Origin: a candidate division LCP-89 bacterium
GTDB taxonomy: Bacteria; Electryoneota; B3-LCP
Assembly (NCBI GenBank): GCA_025774735.1
Contig: JALGZU010000365.1
Coordinates: forward strand, 1 to 7,425
Length of the DNA stretch: 7,425 nucleotides
Direction of reading: 5' to 3'
The notes below the pieces were generated by a model. The model was not told the origin of the DNA and made no database searches. It worked only from the letters and a program-made list of their open reading frames with translations. The first letter of the stretch is position 1. The number at the start of each line of letters is the position of its first letter. Below, one piece after another: positions 1-5,758 of the stretch. The position numbers were made by a program, and so were the translations under genes.

Positions 1-80
1 CGGTATGGAGCAATCTCATTCAACCAGTGCTCGGTCTTCGCCGCCAGCGTTTCAGTGTTGATGTAAGTGGGTCGGGGCAT
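1..80 (-). CDS. 5' end of an unidentified gene downstream of lutC (partial)
   Basis: An ATG at 80-78 opens a frame that runs to the window edge without a stop, giving 26 full codons that begin MPRPTYINTETLAAK and continue with a charged, probably helical stretch (EHWLNEIAPYR). It starts 14 nt after the lutC stop, which suggests it is the next gene of the same transcript. I do not recognise the family from this short N-terminus; there is no signal peptide or membrane segment in what is visible. The Shine-Dalgarno is poor (only an A-rich TTAAAG before the ATG), so the start is uncertain. A gene for lactate or glycolate metabolism, or a permease, would fit the context, but nothing in the residues shows that. 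Confidence 0.4.
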   Translation of the reverse strand, partial: MPRPTYINTETLAAKTEHWLNEIAPY

Positions 81-94
81 CTTTAAGTCTGAAA

Positions 95-766
95 TCAGTA
101 CAAGAGGACAACCAAGCGTCGCGGACCATGAGCGCCGCGCACCAGCACCTTTTCGATGTCCGCGGTCAGCGAAGGGCCGGTTACCCAGGTCATGGGCGTC
201 GCTCCCGGATCGATATTGTCGGCGCGCATTCCCGCCAGCAAACTCGCTTTGTCCGGATAGACACGGTCCCGCCGCAGCATAGCCACGTGAACCGGGGGCA
301 GCAGGGCGGCCAGGCGGCCCCGTTCGAACGAATGGAACAGCACGATGGTCCCGGTATCGGCGATGCCGGCCTGCGCGGTGGTGATCCCCACGGCAGCTCC
401 GGCGGCTTCTTCCAGGGAAACCTCTTCCCGCCTCAGCACCTTACAGCCGGCCTCTTCGACCAGCCGGGGGACGGCCTGGCGTTCCAGCTCCAGATCGGCG
501 GGCATTAGCACCCCGCTGCCGCGGTCTTCGCACAGCAGGCTGCGCAAGACGCTCAAAGCCGCCTCGTCGTTCGCCAGGATGTGAGCTTCCCCGCCGGTCA
601 AGTGCAGCATCTCAACGAAACACTGCAGCGTCACTTCGTTTCCCCGGTCATCGATTCGGACAATCGTCTCGTCGCCGGAGTCGTTTAACTCCGCATCAGG
701 GGCCGCTACGCCCGCAACCGCACTCCGGATACTCTGGAGGACTTCGTTCTTACTGCCTGTGGACAC
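95..766 (-). CDS. lutC: LutC-type LUD domain protein, lactate utilisation
   Basis: This 223-residue protein is a LutC/YkgG-type LUD-domain subunit. In the LutABC system it acts with LutA and LutB in cytoplasmic oxidation of L-lactate to pyruvate. The family signature is clear: GITTAQAGIADTGTIVL at about residues 127-143, a variant of the usual 'AAIAETGT' motif, and the C-terminal ITGPSxTADIE...GVHGPRRL block, here VTGPSLTADIEKVLVRGAHGPRRL at about 195-218. The length is normal for LutC. The start is a GTG at 766, only 9 nt after the lutB stop, with no strong Shine-Dalgarno (GAAGAG lies further back inside lutB), so translational coupling to lutB is likely. The frame is intact. Family assignment is secure; the exact substrate is inferred from the neighbouring lutB and lutA. 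Confidence 0.9.
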   Translation of the reverse strand: MSTGSKNEVLQSIRSAVAGVAAPDAELNDSGDETIVRIDDRGNEVTLQCFVEMLHLTGGEAHILANDEAALSVLRSLLCEDRGSGVLMPADLELERQAVPRLVEEAGCKVLRREEVSLEEAAGAAVGITTAQAGIADTGTIVLFHSFERGRLAALLPPVHVAMLRRDRVYPDKASLLAGMRADNIDPGATPMTWVTGPSLTADIEKVLVRGAHGPRRLVVLLY

Positions 767-775
767 GGTCTGCCG

Positions 776-2200
776 TCACTCTTCTTGTTGTGGAAAGTCT
801 ATTTTGAAAAGGTCTTCGAACGGTTTGGCGGCTGGCTCCGGGCCGGAACGCTCCCTGCCCCAGACGGGCAGGCGTGGAGACCACCACCCGCTAATGAAAT
901 TGTGATAGATTAAGCGCGGCCATTTAGCCAGGCTGCGATAGAGACCGGGCCGATCTGCGATCTGCGTCCAGGTGCTCATCGCCGACTTCTCGGCCGTCCA
1001 GGCACTCTTCCTGGAATTGATCCGCTCCCGCAGGGTTAGCATCATCTGATGAAGGTCGATTTTCACGGGACAGGTTTCACTGCATTGCCCACACAGACTG
1101 CTGGCGAAGGGATGATCCCCCGCACGGTCGTACCCCAGGAATACCGGCGCCAGCACCGCCCCGATGGGACCGGGGTACACCCAGCCGTACGCGTGTCCCC
1201 CGGTGCGCCGATAGACCGGACAGGCATTCAGGCAGGCCCCGCAGCGGATGCAGCGCAGCACATTCCGAAGTTCCGGATCCGCCAACGCCCTGGTCCGCCC
1301 GTTGTCCAGTATGACCAGGTGTAGCGCCCGGGGGCCGTCGTGCTCGTTCTGAGCACTGGGACGGTTGAAGAACAACACCGATCCCGTAATCCTCTGACCC
1401 GTCGCCGAGCGCGGCAGCACTTCCAACAACGGCATCAAATCATCCCAGGTCGGCACCACCTTCTCGATGCCCATCACCACGATCTGTACTTTGGGGACAG
1501 CGCTGACCAGGCGGCCGTTGCCCTCGTTTTCCACCATAATCGGCGTGCCCGTCTCGGCCACCGCGAAGTTCGCTCCGGTGATGCCGATATCGGCTTCCAG
1601 GAACTTCCGGCGCAGCACCTTCCGGGCCACCGAAATCAATTCCACGGGATCATCGGTATATTCCACCCCCAGCTTCTCAGCGAAGAGCTTGCCGATGTCC
1701 ACCCGGGAAAGGTGCAGGGCCGGAGCGGTGATATGCGAGGGTATCTGACCGGCAATCTGTACTATATATTCGCCTAGATCAGTCTCCACAACCTCGAAGC
1801 CCTGCTTTTCCAGAGAGCCGGTCAGACCGATCTCCTCGGTGGTCATCGACTTGGACTTGGCGATGACGGGAAGCGTGACCCCTTTGGCGGGGATGCTGAC
1901 CCGGCAGATGTCGCCGATAATGCGGTTGGCTTCCGCTCCATCCCGGGCCCAGTGCACCTGTCCGCCCTTGGCGGCGAGGCGCTCCTCCAGGGTCAACAGG
2001 TGGCGATCTAACCCGGCCAGAGAACGATCGCGGATGCGCGCGGCCCGGTCGCGCAGCAGTTCCCAGTTCGGCAACTCCGTTACCGCTTCGTCGCGCTTGG
2101 CGAGGGAGTGATCCGTCGCCCGCCGGACGGCTTCACGCAGGTGCGAGTCGCGCAGGGCCGTTCGGATATTCTGCTTCAGTTTTGAGGGGTCAGGATGCAT
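776..2200 (-). CDS. lutB: LutB-type iron-sulfur LUD protein, lactate utilisation
   Basis: This 474-residue protein is the iron-sulfur subunit LutB/YkgF. The N-terminal two thirds are the LUD domain, with KSKSMTTEEIGL at about 115-126 and ITGANFAVAETGTPIMVENEGNGR at about 207-230. The C-terminal part is a two-cluster ferredoxin-like domain: CIRCGACLNACPVY (Cys 317, 320, 323 and 327) followed by the family block GGHAYGWVYPGPIGAVLAP, then SSLCGQCSETCPVKI (Cys 370, 373 and 377). The length and order are those of full LutB proteins. It is expected to pass electrons from lactate oxidation together with LutA and LutC. The ATG at 2200 lies 25 nt after the upstream repair gene's stop, in an AT-rich gap with no visible Shine-Dalgarno; the MHPDPSKLKQNIR start nevertheless fits the family N-terminus. 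In this genome lutB is separated from lutA by the repair gene and a 234-bp spacer. Confidence 0.95.
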   Translation of the reverse strand: MHPDPSKLKQNIRTALRDSHLREAVRRATDHSLAKRDEAVTELPNWELLRDRAARIRDRSLAGLDRHLLTLEERLAAKGGQVHWARDGAEANRIIGDICRVSIPAKGVTLPVIAKSKSMTTEEIGLTGSLEKQGFEVVETDLGEYIVQIAGQIPSHITAPALHLSRVDIGKLFAEKLGVEYTDDPVELISVARKVLRRKFLEADIGITGANFAVAETGTPIMVENEGNGRLVSAVPKVQIVVMGIEKVVPTWDDLMPLLEVLPRSATGQRITGSVLFFNRPSAQNEHDGPRALHLVILDNGRTRALADPELRNVLRCIRCGACLNACPVYRRTGGHAYGWVYPGPIGAVLAPVFLGYDRAGDHPFASSLCGQCSETCPVKIDLHQMMLTLRERINSRKSAWTAEKSAMSTWTQIADRPGLYRSLAKWPRLIYHNFISGWWSPRLPVWGRERSGPEPAAKPFEDLFKIDFPQQEE

Positions 2201-2225
2201 GTAAGATTGTTTAAAAACTATATAC

Positions 2226-2933
2226 TTACCGCTTGACGCCTCGCTCCAGCTTGTTTCTGACTTCGCGCACGGTTGAACCTCGCAGGTTGCGGGCGTATCG
2301 ATCGATAAACGCTCTGATCTTCTCCGGATGACTTTTGCTGCCCTCCCGCAGCGCCCAGGAAACCGCCTTGGTGATCATCTTCTCCTTGCGGCCGTTGTAG
2401 AGTGAAATGATTTTTAGATGACGATCCATGTCACCGAAGCCCTTCCGCATCGGCAGCACCAGCGAAACGATCGCCAGCCTCTGTCCCCAGATGCTTTCGT
2501 GCTTGATAAAACTCCCCAGATCCTTTGTCGAGATCACTCCGCGCAGAATCATCCGCCCGGTTAACCCGCCCAGCAGGTCGCAGATGGCCCAGTCGGAAAT
2601 CTCCGGGATCCAGCGGCAGATGTGGTTCAGCATCTCCGGATGCCAGTGCTTCTTGAGTTTCAGCAGCGCTTCGACTCCGATGACGGCGAGTTCGCGCTGG
2701 CGGCGCTTGAAGGCTTCGTCGCAGAACTTCAGAGTATCCAGAAAATCATCCTCGCTCTTCAACGCTGCAAAGATCGGCTTTTCAAAATCTCGCAGCGCCG
2801 CCGCCCTGACTCCCAGAGTGACCCATTTACCGCCAGATTCAGACGGCTCCTGGGGAGCGAAATAGGCGACGGACTCCCGGTATTCCGCGTCGGCCAGCGG
2901 CTCTAACTGTTTCAGAATTTGGTCGGGATTCAT
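2226..2933 (-). CDS. DNA alkylation repair (AlkC/AlkD-like) HEAT-repeat protein
   Basis: This 235-residue all-helical protein belongs to the DNA alkylation repair enzyme family of HEAT-like proteins (AlkD is the studied member, a glycosylase that removes bulky or positively charged N3/N7-alkylated purines). The visible family blocks are WIPEISDWAICDLLGG (about 108-123), WGQRLAIVSLVLPMRKG (149-165) and KMITKAVSWALREGSKSHPE (185-204), ending in a basic REVRNKLERG tail. Asp114/Asp119, Trp149/Arg152 and Trp193/Arg196 are candidates for the AlkD-type active-site Trp, Asp and Arg positions; I have not aligned them. The ATG at 2933 gives the natural MNPDQILKQL start; a TTG one codon earlier is less likely. 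There is no Shine-Dalgarno, and the upstream 70 bp are very AT-rich. Its place between lutA and lutB is odd, because the family has no known role in lactate use. The frame is intact. Confidence 0.85.
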   Translation of the reverse strand: MNPDQILKQLEPLADAEYRESVAYFAPQEPSESGGKWVTLGVRAAALRDFEKPIFAALKSEDDFLDTLKFCDEAFKRRQRELAVIGVEALLKLKKHWHPEMLNHICRWIPEISDWAICDLLGGLTGRMILRGVISTKDLGSFIKHESIWGQRLAIVSLVLPMRKGFGDMDRHLKIISLYNGRKEKMITKAVSWALREGSKSHPEKIRAFIDRYARNLRGSTVREVRNKLERGVKR

Positions 2934-2980
2934 CAAATAGTTATTTATAGTCGCAGAAATCGTAATGATATATTGGATAC

Positions 2981-3082
2981 TTATGATGAAATCGTGAACA
3001 ACCTCTTATTATCATACCCATGAGAAAATCCGGCACCGATAATATAAACCGTTCTTCCCACGTCCTTTTGTGAACCTTCCAT
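2981..3082 (-). pseudogene. Possible remnant of a SIR2-like protein N-terminus (33 codons)
   Basis: A short frame starts at an ATG at 3082 and stops at 2981. Residues 11-24 read TVYIIGAGFSHGYD. A beta strand ending in GAGFS near the N-terminus is the hallmark of SIR2-like NAD-binding domains, including many in anti-phage proteins. The expected next elements do not follow; the frame reads NKRLFTISS and stops. A GAGAG about 8 nt before the ATG could be a ribosome site. The stretch is AT-richer than the neighbouring genes. I infer a 5' fragment of a lost gene, not a working peptide, but chance cannot be excluded at this length. Confidence 0.35.
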
Positions 3083-3133
3083 TACTAAATCTCTCAGTAA
3101 TTTTTCTGTCGATTACCCTTTCTGCCCCCCTAC

Positions 3134-3159
3134 GTCATTCCCGCGGAAGCGGGAATGAC
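3134..3159. repeat. dRS3-like palindromic repeat (ATTCCC-N8-GGGAAT)
   Basis: A perfect 11-bp inverted repeat, GTCATTCCCGC / GCGGGAATGAC, encloses a GGAA tetraloop (plus strand). Its core is ATTCCC-N8-GGGAAT, the same pattern as the neisserial dRS3 element and similar intergenic palindromes of other bacteria. It lies 11 nt past the lutA stop. On the minus strand it is followed by GTAGGGGGG rather than a T run, so it is not a standard rho-independent terminator, though the hairpin could protect the lutA transcript end. No second full copy was seen in the window; an imperfect half-site lies near 3944-3955. Confidence 0.6.
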
Positions 3160-3170
3160 AAATTTAAAAA

Positions 3171-3401
3171 TTATCCCAGATCAAGCGCCTGCGCCAGAAT
3201 CCTCAGCGTGTGCAGCGCCCGGATCTGAACGTTGCGGCGGCGCATCAGGCCGCTCAGGTGCATCAGACAGGTGTCATCGACGGCGGTGACGTACTTGGCA
3301 CCCGTTTCACGGATGGCGGAGAGCTTGTCCAACCCGATAGCGGTGGACAGTTCCGGAAACTTCACCGAAAACGTCCCCCCGTCCCCCCGAAACCGCAGCA
3401 C
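3171..3401 (-). CDS. lutA: LutA C-terminal part, out of frame with the N-terminal part
   Basis: This is the rest of the lutA reading frame after a frameshift. It reads GGTFSVKFPELSTAIGLDKL, then the end of the second CCG (cysteine-rich) domain with VDDTCLMHLSGLMRRR and a C-terminal LHTLRILAQAL helix, stopping at 3171. The order and spacing are those of the last 70 or so residues of LutA/YkgE proteins. No ribosome site precedes it; a GTG at 3401 only happens to open the frame. Removing one copy of the 8-bp repeat at 3373-3388 joins it to the upstream part in frame and gives a 247-residue LutA of normal length. It is best read as the 3' end of a disrupted gene. Confidence 0.85.
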   Translation of the reverse strand: MLRFRGDGGTFSVKFPELSTAIGLDKLSAIRETGAKYVTAVDDTCLMHLSGLMRRRNVQIRALHTLRILAQALDLG

Positions 3402-3922
3402 TCCTGCGATCCCGTAGGAATCACCAGCTCCAGGCCGTCGATGCTCGACAGCAGCACCCTCGGTTCCTCACCAACGCCCAGCTCCCGCAGGGCATGGCAG
3501 GATTCGTGCAGAGCTACCTTCCCCTCGAAACTTCCGTCAATCTCCTCCACGCCGAGTTGGTGGTAGATGAATTGGACTCCTTCAAAGATGCGCTGCCGTA
3601 ATCCCTCCCAGCGGCGCCTGCCCCGGTCGGACAGGTTCAGGTCGCCGTAACTATTCTTCACCATGCTGACGCACGATCCCGAAGGAGCGACGATCCAATC
3701 ATAGGGTTCGAACAGGGCGAGGAACCGCTCGGCCAGCGGCACCGCCTGTTCCGGGTAACCGGTATTGTACGCCGGTTGGCCGCAACAGGTCTGGTGGGGA
3801 ACATAAACCGGATTGAGGCCGAAATGGCGCAGCAGCCGGGCTAAAGCCATGCCGGTATCCGGAAAAATCTGCTCCGTGTAACAGGGGATGAAGAGGGCAA
3901 CCTTGCTGCCCGGGGAAATCAT
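3362..3922 (-). CDS. lutA: LutA-type CCG-domain iron-sulfur oxidoreductase subunit, N-terminal part (frameshifted)
   Basis: LutA/YkgE is the cysteine-rich (CCG) subunit of the LutABC lactate oxidation system and is related to heterodisulfide reductase and GlpC-type subunits. Visible here are VALFIPCYTEQ (Cys14), QTCCGQPAYNTGY (Cys46-Cys47) and APSGSCVSMV (Cys84) of the first CCG domain, then HESCHALRELGVG (Cys142) and QECCGFGGT (Cys175-Cys176) of the second. The frame then breaks: an 8-bp tandem duplication makes it run into GGRFR and a stop at 3362. I chose the ATG at 3922, which has GAGGT just upstream and puts IPCY at the usual position; a GTG at 3958 would sit at the predicted transcription start. 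A 10-bp palindrome, ACCTCGAGGT (3926-3935), overlaps the ribosome site and could hide it in a hairpin or bind a regulator. As sequenced, the protein would lack its last third. Confidence 0.88.
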   Translation of the reverse strand: MISPGSKVALFIPCYTEQIFPDTGMALARLLRHFGLNPVYVPHQTCCGQPAYNTGYPEQAVPLAERFLALFEPYDWIVAPSGSCVSMVKNSYGDLNLSDRGRRRWEGLRQRIFEGVQFIYHQLGVEEIDGSFEGKVALHESCHALRELGVGEEPRVLLSSIDGLELVIPTGSQECCGFGGTGGRFR

Positions 3923-3965
3923 GTGACCTCGAGGTTGTGAGCGAGCGGAGAATGACACAATGCAA

Positions 3966-3993
3966 ATTAAAAATAAATGCGGGAAAATGTAAA
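3966..3993 (-). promoter_or_regulatory. Sigma70-like promoter for lutA
   Basis: On the minus strand TTTACA (3993-3988, 5 of 6 to the -35 consensus) and TTTAAT (3971-3966, 5 of 6 to the -10 consensus) are 16 bp apart in an AT-rich stretch. The predicted start near 3959 leaves a leader of about 37 nt before the ATG at 3922. It lies between the upstream operon's terminator and lutA, as expected for an independent lactate operon. Confidence 0.55.
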
Positions 3994-4039
3994 CAGAAAA
4001 ATCGAGAATCTACGTTGGCATCCCGCCCCTGACGAACCC

Positions 4040-4077
4040 AAAAAAAAGGGGATTCGCCTCCCTGACGGCGAATCCCC
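4040..4077 (-). terminator. Rho-independent terminator of the metK-ahcY cluster
   Basis: On the minus strand a perfect 11-bp stem, GGGGATTCGCC / GGCGAATCCCC, with an 8-nt loop is followed directly by eight T residues (4047-4040). It begins 41 nt after the stop of the small DUF4242-like gene and precedes the lutA promoter, so it ends the SAM-cycle transcript and insulates the lut genes. Confidence 0.93.
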
Positions 4078-4118
4078 GCATCTCTTCTGCAACACTGGAA
4101 ACGATCCCGCCGGTAACA

Positions 4119-4382
4119 TCAGACGAAGTCCGTCTCCACGGTCTCATCGACCATCGAAATACTCTCAACCGCGACGCCTGCTTGCTTGAACAGGTTAGCG
4201 ATCTGATCCCGGTCATCCGCCTGCCAGCAGCAGGCAACTCGCCCGGTATCTTTGTTCACGTAAGCCCGCTCCATCTTGAGCGTCGGATCACCAACCGACC
4301 GGCTGGTTTTGAGCACCTTCGCTCAATTGTGCTTAACGTCCTCCTCGGGCATGGGAGGCATGAAGATCAAGAACTTTGGCAT
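4119..4382 (-). CDS. Small DUF4242-like protein interrupted by an in-frame TGA at codon 20
   Basis: Read through one TGA (4325-4323), this frame encodes 87 residues: MPKFLIFMPPMPEEDVKHN, the TGA, then AKVLKTSRSVGDPTLKMERAYV and a C-terminal half with VACCWQADDRDQIANLF and VESISMVDETVETDF. The N-terminal KFLIF strand, the C-x-W-x-A block and the 'I..LF..AG..VESI...E..DF' ending resemble small ferredoxin-like-fold proteins of the DUF4242 (nickel-binding SCO4226-type) group; I assign this by pattern only. The ATG at 4382 has an excellent ribosome site, AGGAGGT, 4 nt upstream, while the GTG at 4316 after the TGA has none worth the name. The gene therefore very probably starts at 4382. A G-to-A change from TGG (Trp) is the simplest origin of the TGA. 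The gene is 35 nt after ahcY and shares its terminator. Function unknown. Confidence 0.7.
4290..4307 (-). other. Hairpin just after the in-frame TGA, SECIS-like in spacing
   Basis: On the minus strand, 15 nt after the TGA, ACCAGCC and GGTTGGT form a 7-bp stem (one G-U pair) around a GGTC tetraloop. The loop starts 23 nt after the TGA and has G at its first two positions followed by U. Those are traits of bacterial selenocysteine insertion elements, whose E. coli fdhF example carries GGUC within its loop. A hairpin of this size also arises by chance in GC-rich coding DNA. Confidence 0.3.
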
Positions 4383-4417
4383 TTTGACCTCCTCACTTTT
4401 GTTGGTGGTGGTTCAGC

Positions 4418-5671
4418 CTAGGTTCCGGCCAGGTAATCGCTGGCGTACCGGATCTGTTCTTCACTTAACCTGTCGATGCCGAGGCCCATGGTGGCGAGTT
4501 TCACACCCGCGATCTCCTGGTCCTGCTCTTCGGGAATATCGTAAACGCCATTCTCCATCTTCTCGCCTTCGCGCACCAGGCGCAGCTGCGAGAGGAACTG
4601 GTTGGCGAAGGACATGTCCATCACTTCCGAGGGATGGCCCTCGGCAGCAGCAAGGTTGACCAGCCGCCCCTGCGCCAGCAGGAAAATGCGTCTGCCGTTT
4701 TTCAGAGTGTACTCTTCGCAATTAGGACGGACAGTGCGCTTGGAAGTGCTGAGAGATTCCAGATCCTCGATGTTGATCTCGCAGTCGTAGTGTCCCGTAT
4801 TGCAAACGATGGCGCCGTCCTTCATCTTCTCGAAATGCCGCTTCACGATGATATCCTTCATGCCGGTGGCGGTGATGAAGATATCCCCGACGGATGCGGC
4901 TTCATCCATCTGCATGATCCTGTGCCCTTCCAGGGTCGCCTTCAGCGCTTGAGTCGCCTTGACTTCCGTGGCGATAACGCTGGAACCCAATCCGGCGGCC
5001 CTCATGGCGCAGCCCCGTCCACAGTGGCCGTACCCGGCAACCACGAACGTCTTGCCCGCCAGGAGCACTGAGGTCGCCCGCAGAATCCCATCAATGGAGG
5101 ACTGTCCGGTTCCGTAAACGTTGTCGAAATCCCACTTGGTCTCGGCGTCGTTGACGGCGATGATGGGATACTTCAATTCCCCGGCATCCGCCATGGCGCG
5201 CAGGCGGTGGACGCCGGTGGTCGTCTCTTCCGTGCCGCCGATGACGCTCTTGATCAGATCTTTGTGCTTGGTGTGGATGGACATGATCAGGTCCGCACCA
5301 TCGTCGAGTGTCAGGGTGGGTTTGAAATCGAGCGTACGGTCAATACACCAGTAAAATTCCTCGACGTTCATCCCGTGCCAGGCGTAAACCGAGTTCCCTG
5401 CCTTGGCCAGAGCGGCAGCAATATCATCCTGAGTGGAAAGCGGGTTGCAGCCCGACCAGGAGAGTTCGGCGCCGGCGGCGCGCAACGCCTCCACCAGAAC
5501 CGCCGTCTCCTTGGTGACGTGCAGGCAACCGGCGATGCGCTGTCCCTTGAGCGGTTTCGTCTTCTGGTACCTTTCACGCAGGGACATCAACACGGGCATC
5601 TTCGATTCAGCCCATTCGATTTTCATGCGGCCGGCTTCGGCCAGTGATATGTCTTTAACTTTGTAGTTCAA
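4418..5671 (-). CDS. ahcY: Adenosylhomocysteinase (S-adenosyl-L-homocysteine hydrolase)
   Basis: AhcY hydrolyses S-adenosylhomocysteine to adenosine and homocysteine in the cytoplasm, relieving product inhibition of methyltransferases; bound NAD is used in catalysis. Visible landmarks are LHVTKETAVLVEAL (His51, Thr53), DDGAD (123-127), GGTEETTTGVHRL (145-157), AVNDAETKWDFDNVYGTGQSSIDGI (Lys179, Asp183), the NAD-binding loop VAGYGHCGRGCAMRAAGLG (211-229), NTGHYD (His294) and NLAAAEGHPSEVMDMSFANQ (339-358). At 417 residues, with GTGQS and a YLAGT end, it is the short form common in archaea and Thermotoga, lacking the internal insert and the C-terminal KPxxYRY tail of the long proteobacterial/eukaryotic form. 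It starts with TTG at 5671, supported by AAGGAG 6 nt upstream. It follows metK by 87 nt and is intact. Confidence 0.97.
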   Translation of the reverse strand: MNYKVKDISLAEAGRMKIEWAESKMPVLMSLRERYQKTKPLKGQRIAGCLHVTKETAVLVEALRAAGAELSWSGCNPLSTQDDIAAALAKAGNSVYAWHGMNVEEFYWCIDRTLDFKPTLTLDDGADLIMSIHTKHKDLIKSVIGGTEETTTGVHRLRAMADAGELKYPIIAVNDAETKWDFDNVYGTGQSSIDGILRATSVLLAGKTFVVAGYGHCGRGCAMRAAGLGSSVIATEVKATQALKATLEGHRIMQMDEAASVGDIFITATGMKDIIVKRHFEKMKDGAIVCNTGHYDCEINIEDLESLSTSKRTVRPNCEEYTLKNGRRIFLLAQGRLVNLAAAEGHPSEVMDMSFANQFLSQLRLVREGEKMENGVYDIPEEQDQEIAGVKLATMGLGIDRLSEEQIRYASDYLAGT

Positions 5672-5698
5672 CTGATTCTCCTTTAATCACCATACGCA

Positions 5699-5733
5699 GC
5701 GGGGAACGGATCTGAACGTATCCGATCCGCCGC
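5699..5733 (-). other. Hairpin between metK and ahcY
   Basis: CGGATC (5707-5712) and GATCCG (5724-5729) pair around an 11-nt loop, and GCGG / CCGC (5699-5702 and 5730-5733) extend the stem across a 4-nt bulge. It lies wholly in the 87-nt gap, after the metK stop and 15 nt before the ahcY ribosome site. There is no T run, so it is not an intrinsic terminator; an mRNA processing or stability role is possible. It does not show the recognised SAH-riboswitch core. Confidence 0.4.
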
Positions 5734-5758
5734 AGCTCAGTTATCTGTCTTTTCTGTT

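Noticed and set aside
1340..1777. Plus-strand protein opposite lutB (also similar frames opposite lutC, metK and ahcY)
   Set aside because: These frames are antisense shadows of GC-rich genes; they show no domain, ribosome site or family motif, while the minus-strand readings are unmistakable.
3134..3159. Rho-independent terminator after lutA
   Set aside because: The stem is strong but on the minus strand it is followed by GTAGGGGGG, not a T run; the T-rich stretch precedes it. A dRS3-like repeat is a better description.
4010..4237. A 75-residue minus-strand frame overlapping the small gene's end
   Set aside because: It runs through the intrinsic terminator and overlaps the DUF4242-like frame; no recognisable motif or ribosome site.
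4116..4316. Internal GTG start at 4316 giving a 65-residue protein
   Set aside because: It lacks a ribosome site and the conserved first strand; the ATG at 4382 with AGGAGGT is in the same frame and far better supported.
5672..5758. SAH riboswitch before ahcY
   Set aside because: Only a loose GAGCTGCGG resemblance is present; the conserved pairing and core segments of the SAH riboswitch cannot be laid out in the 87-nt gap.
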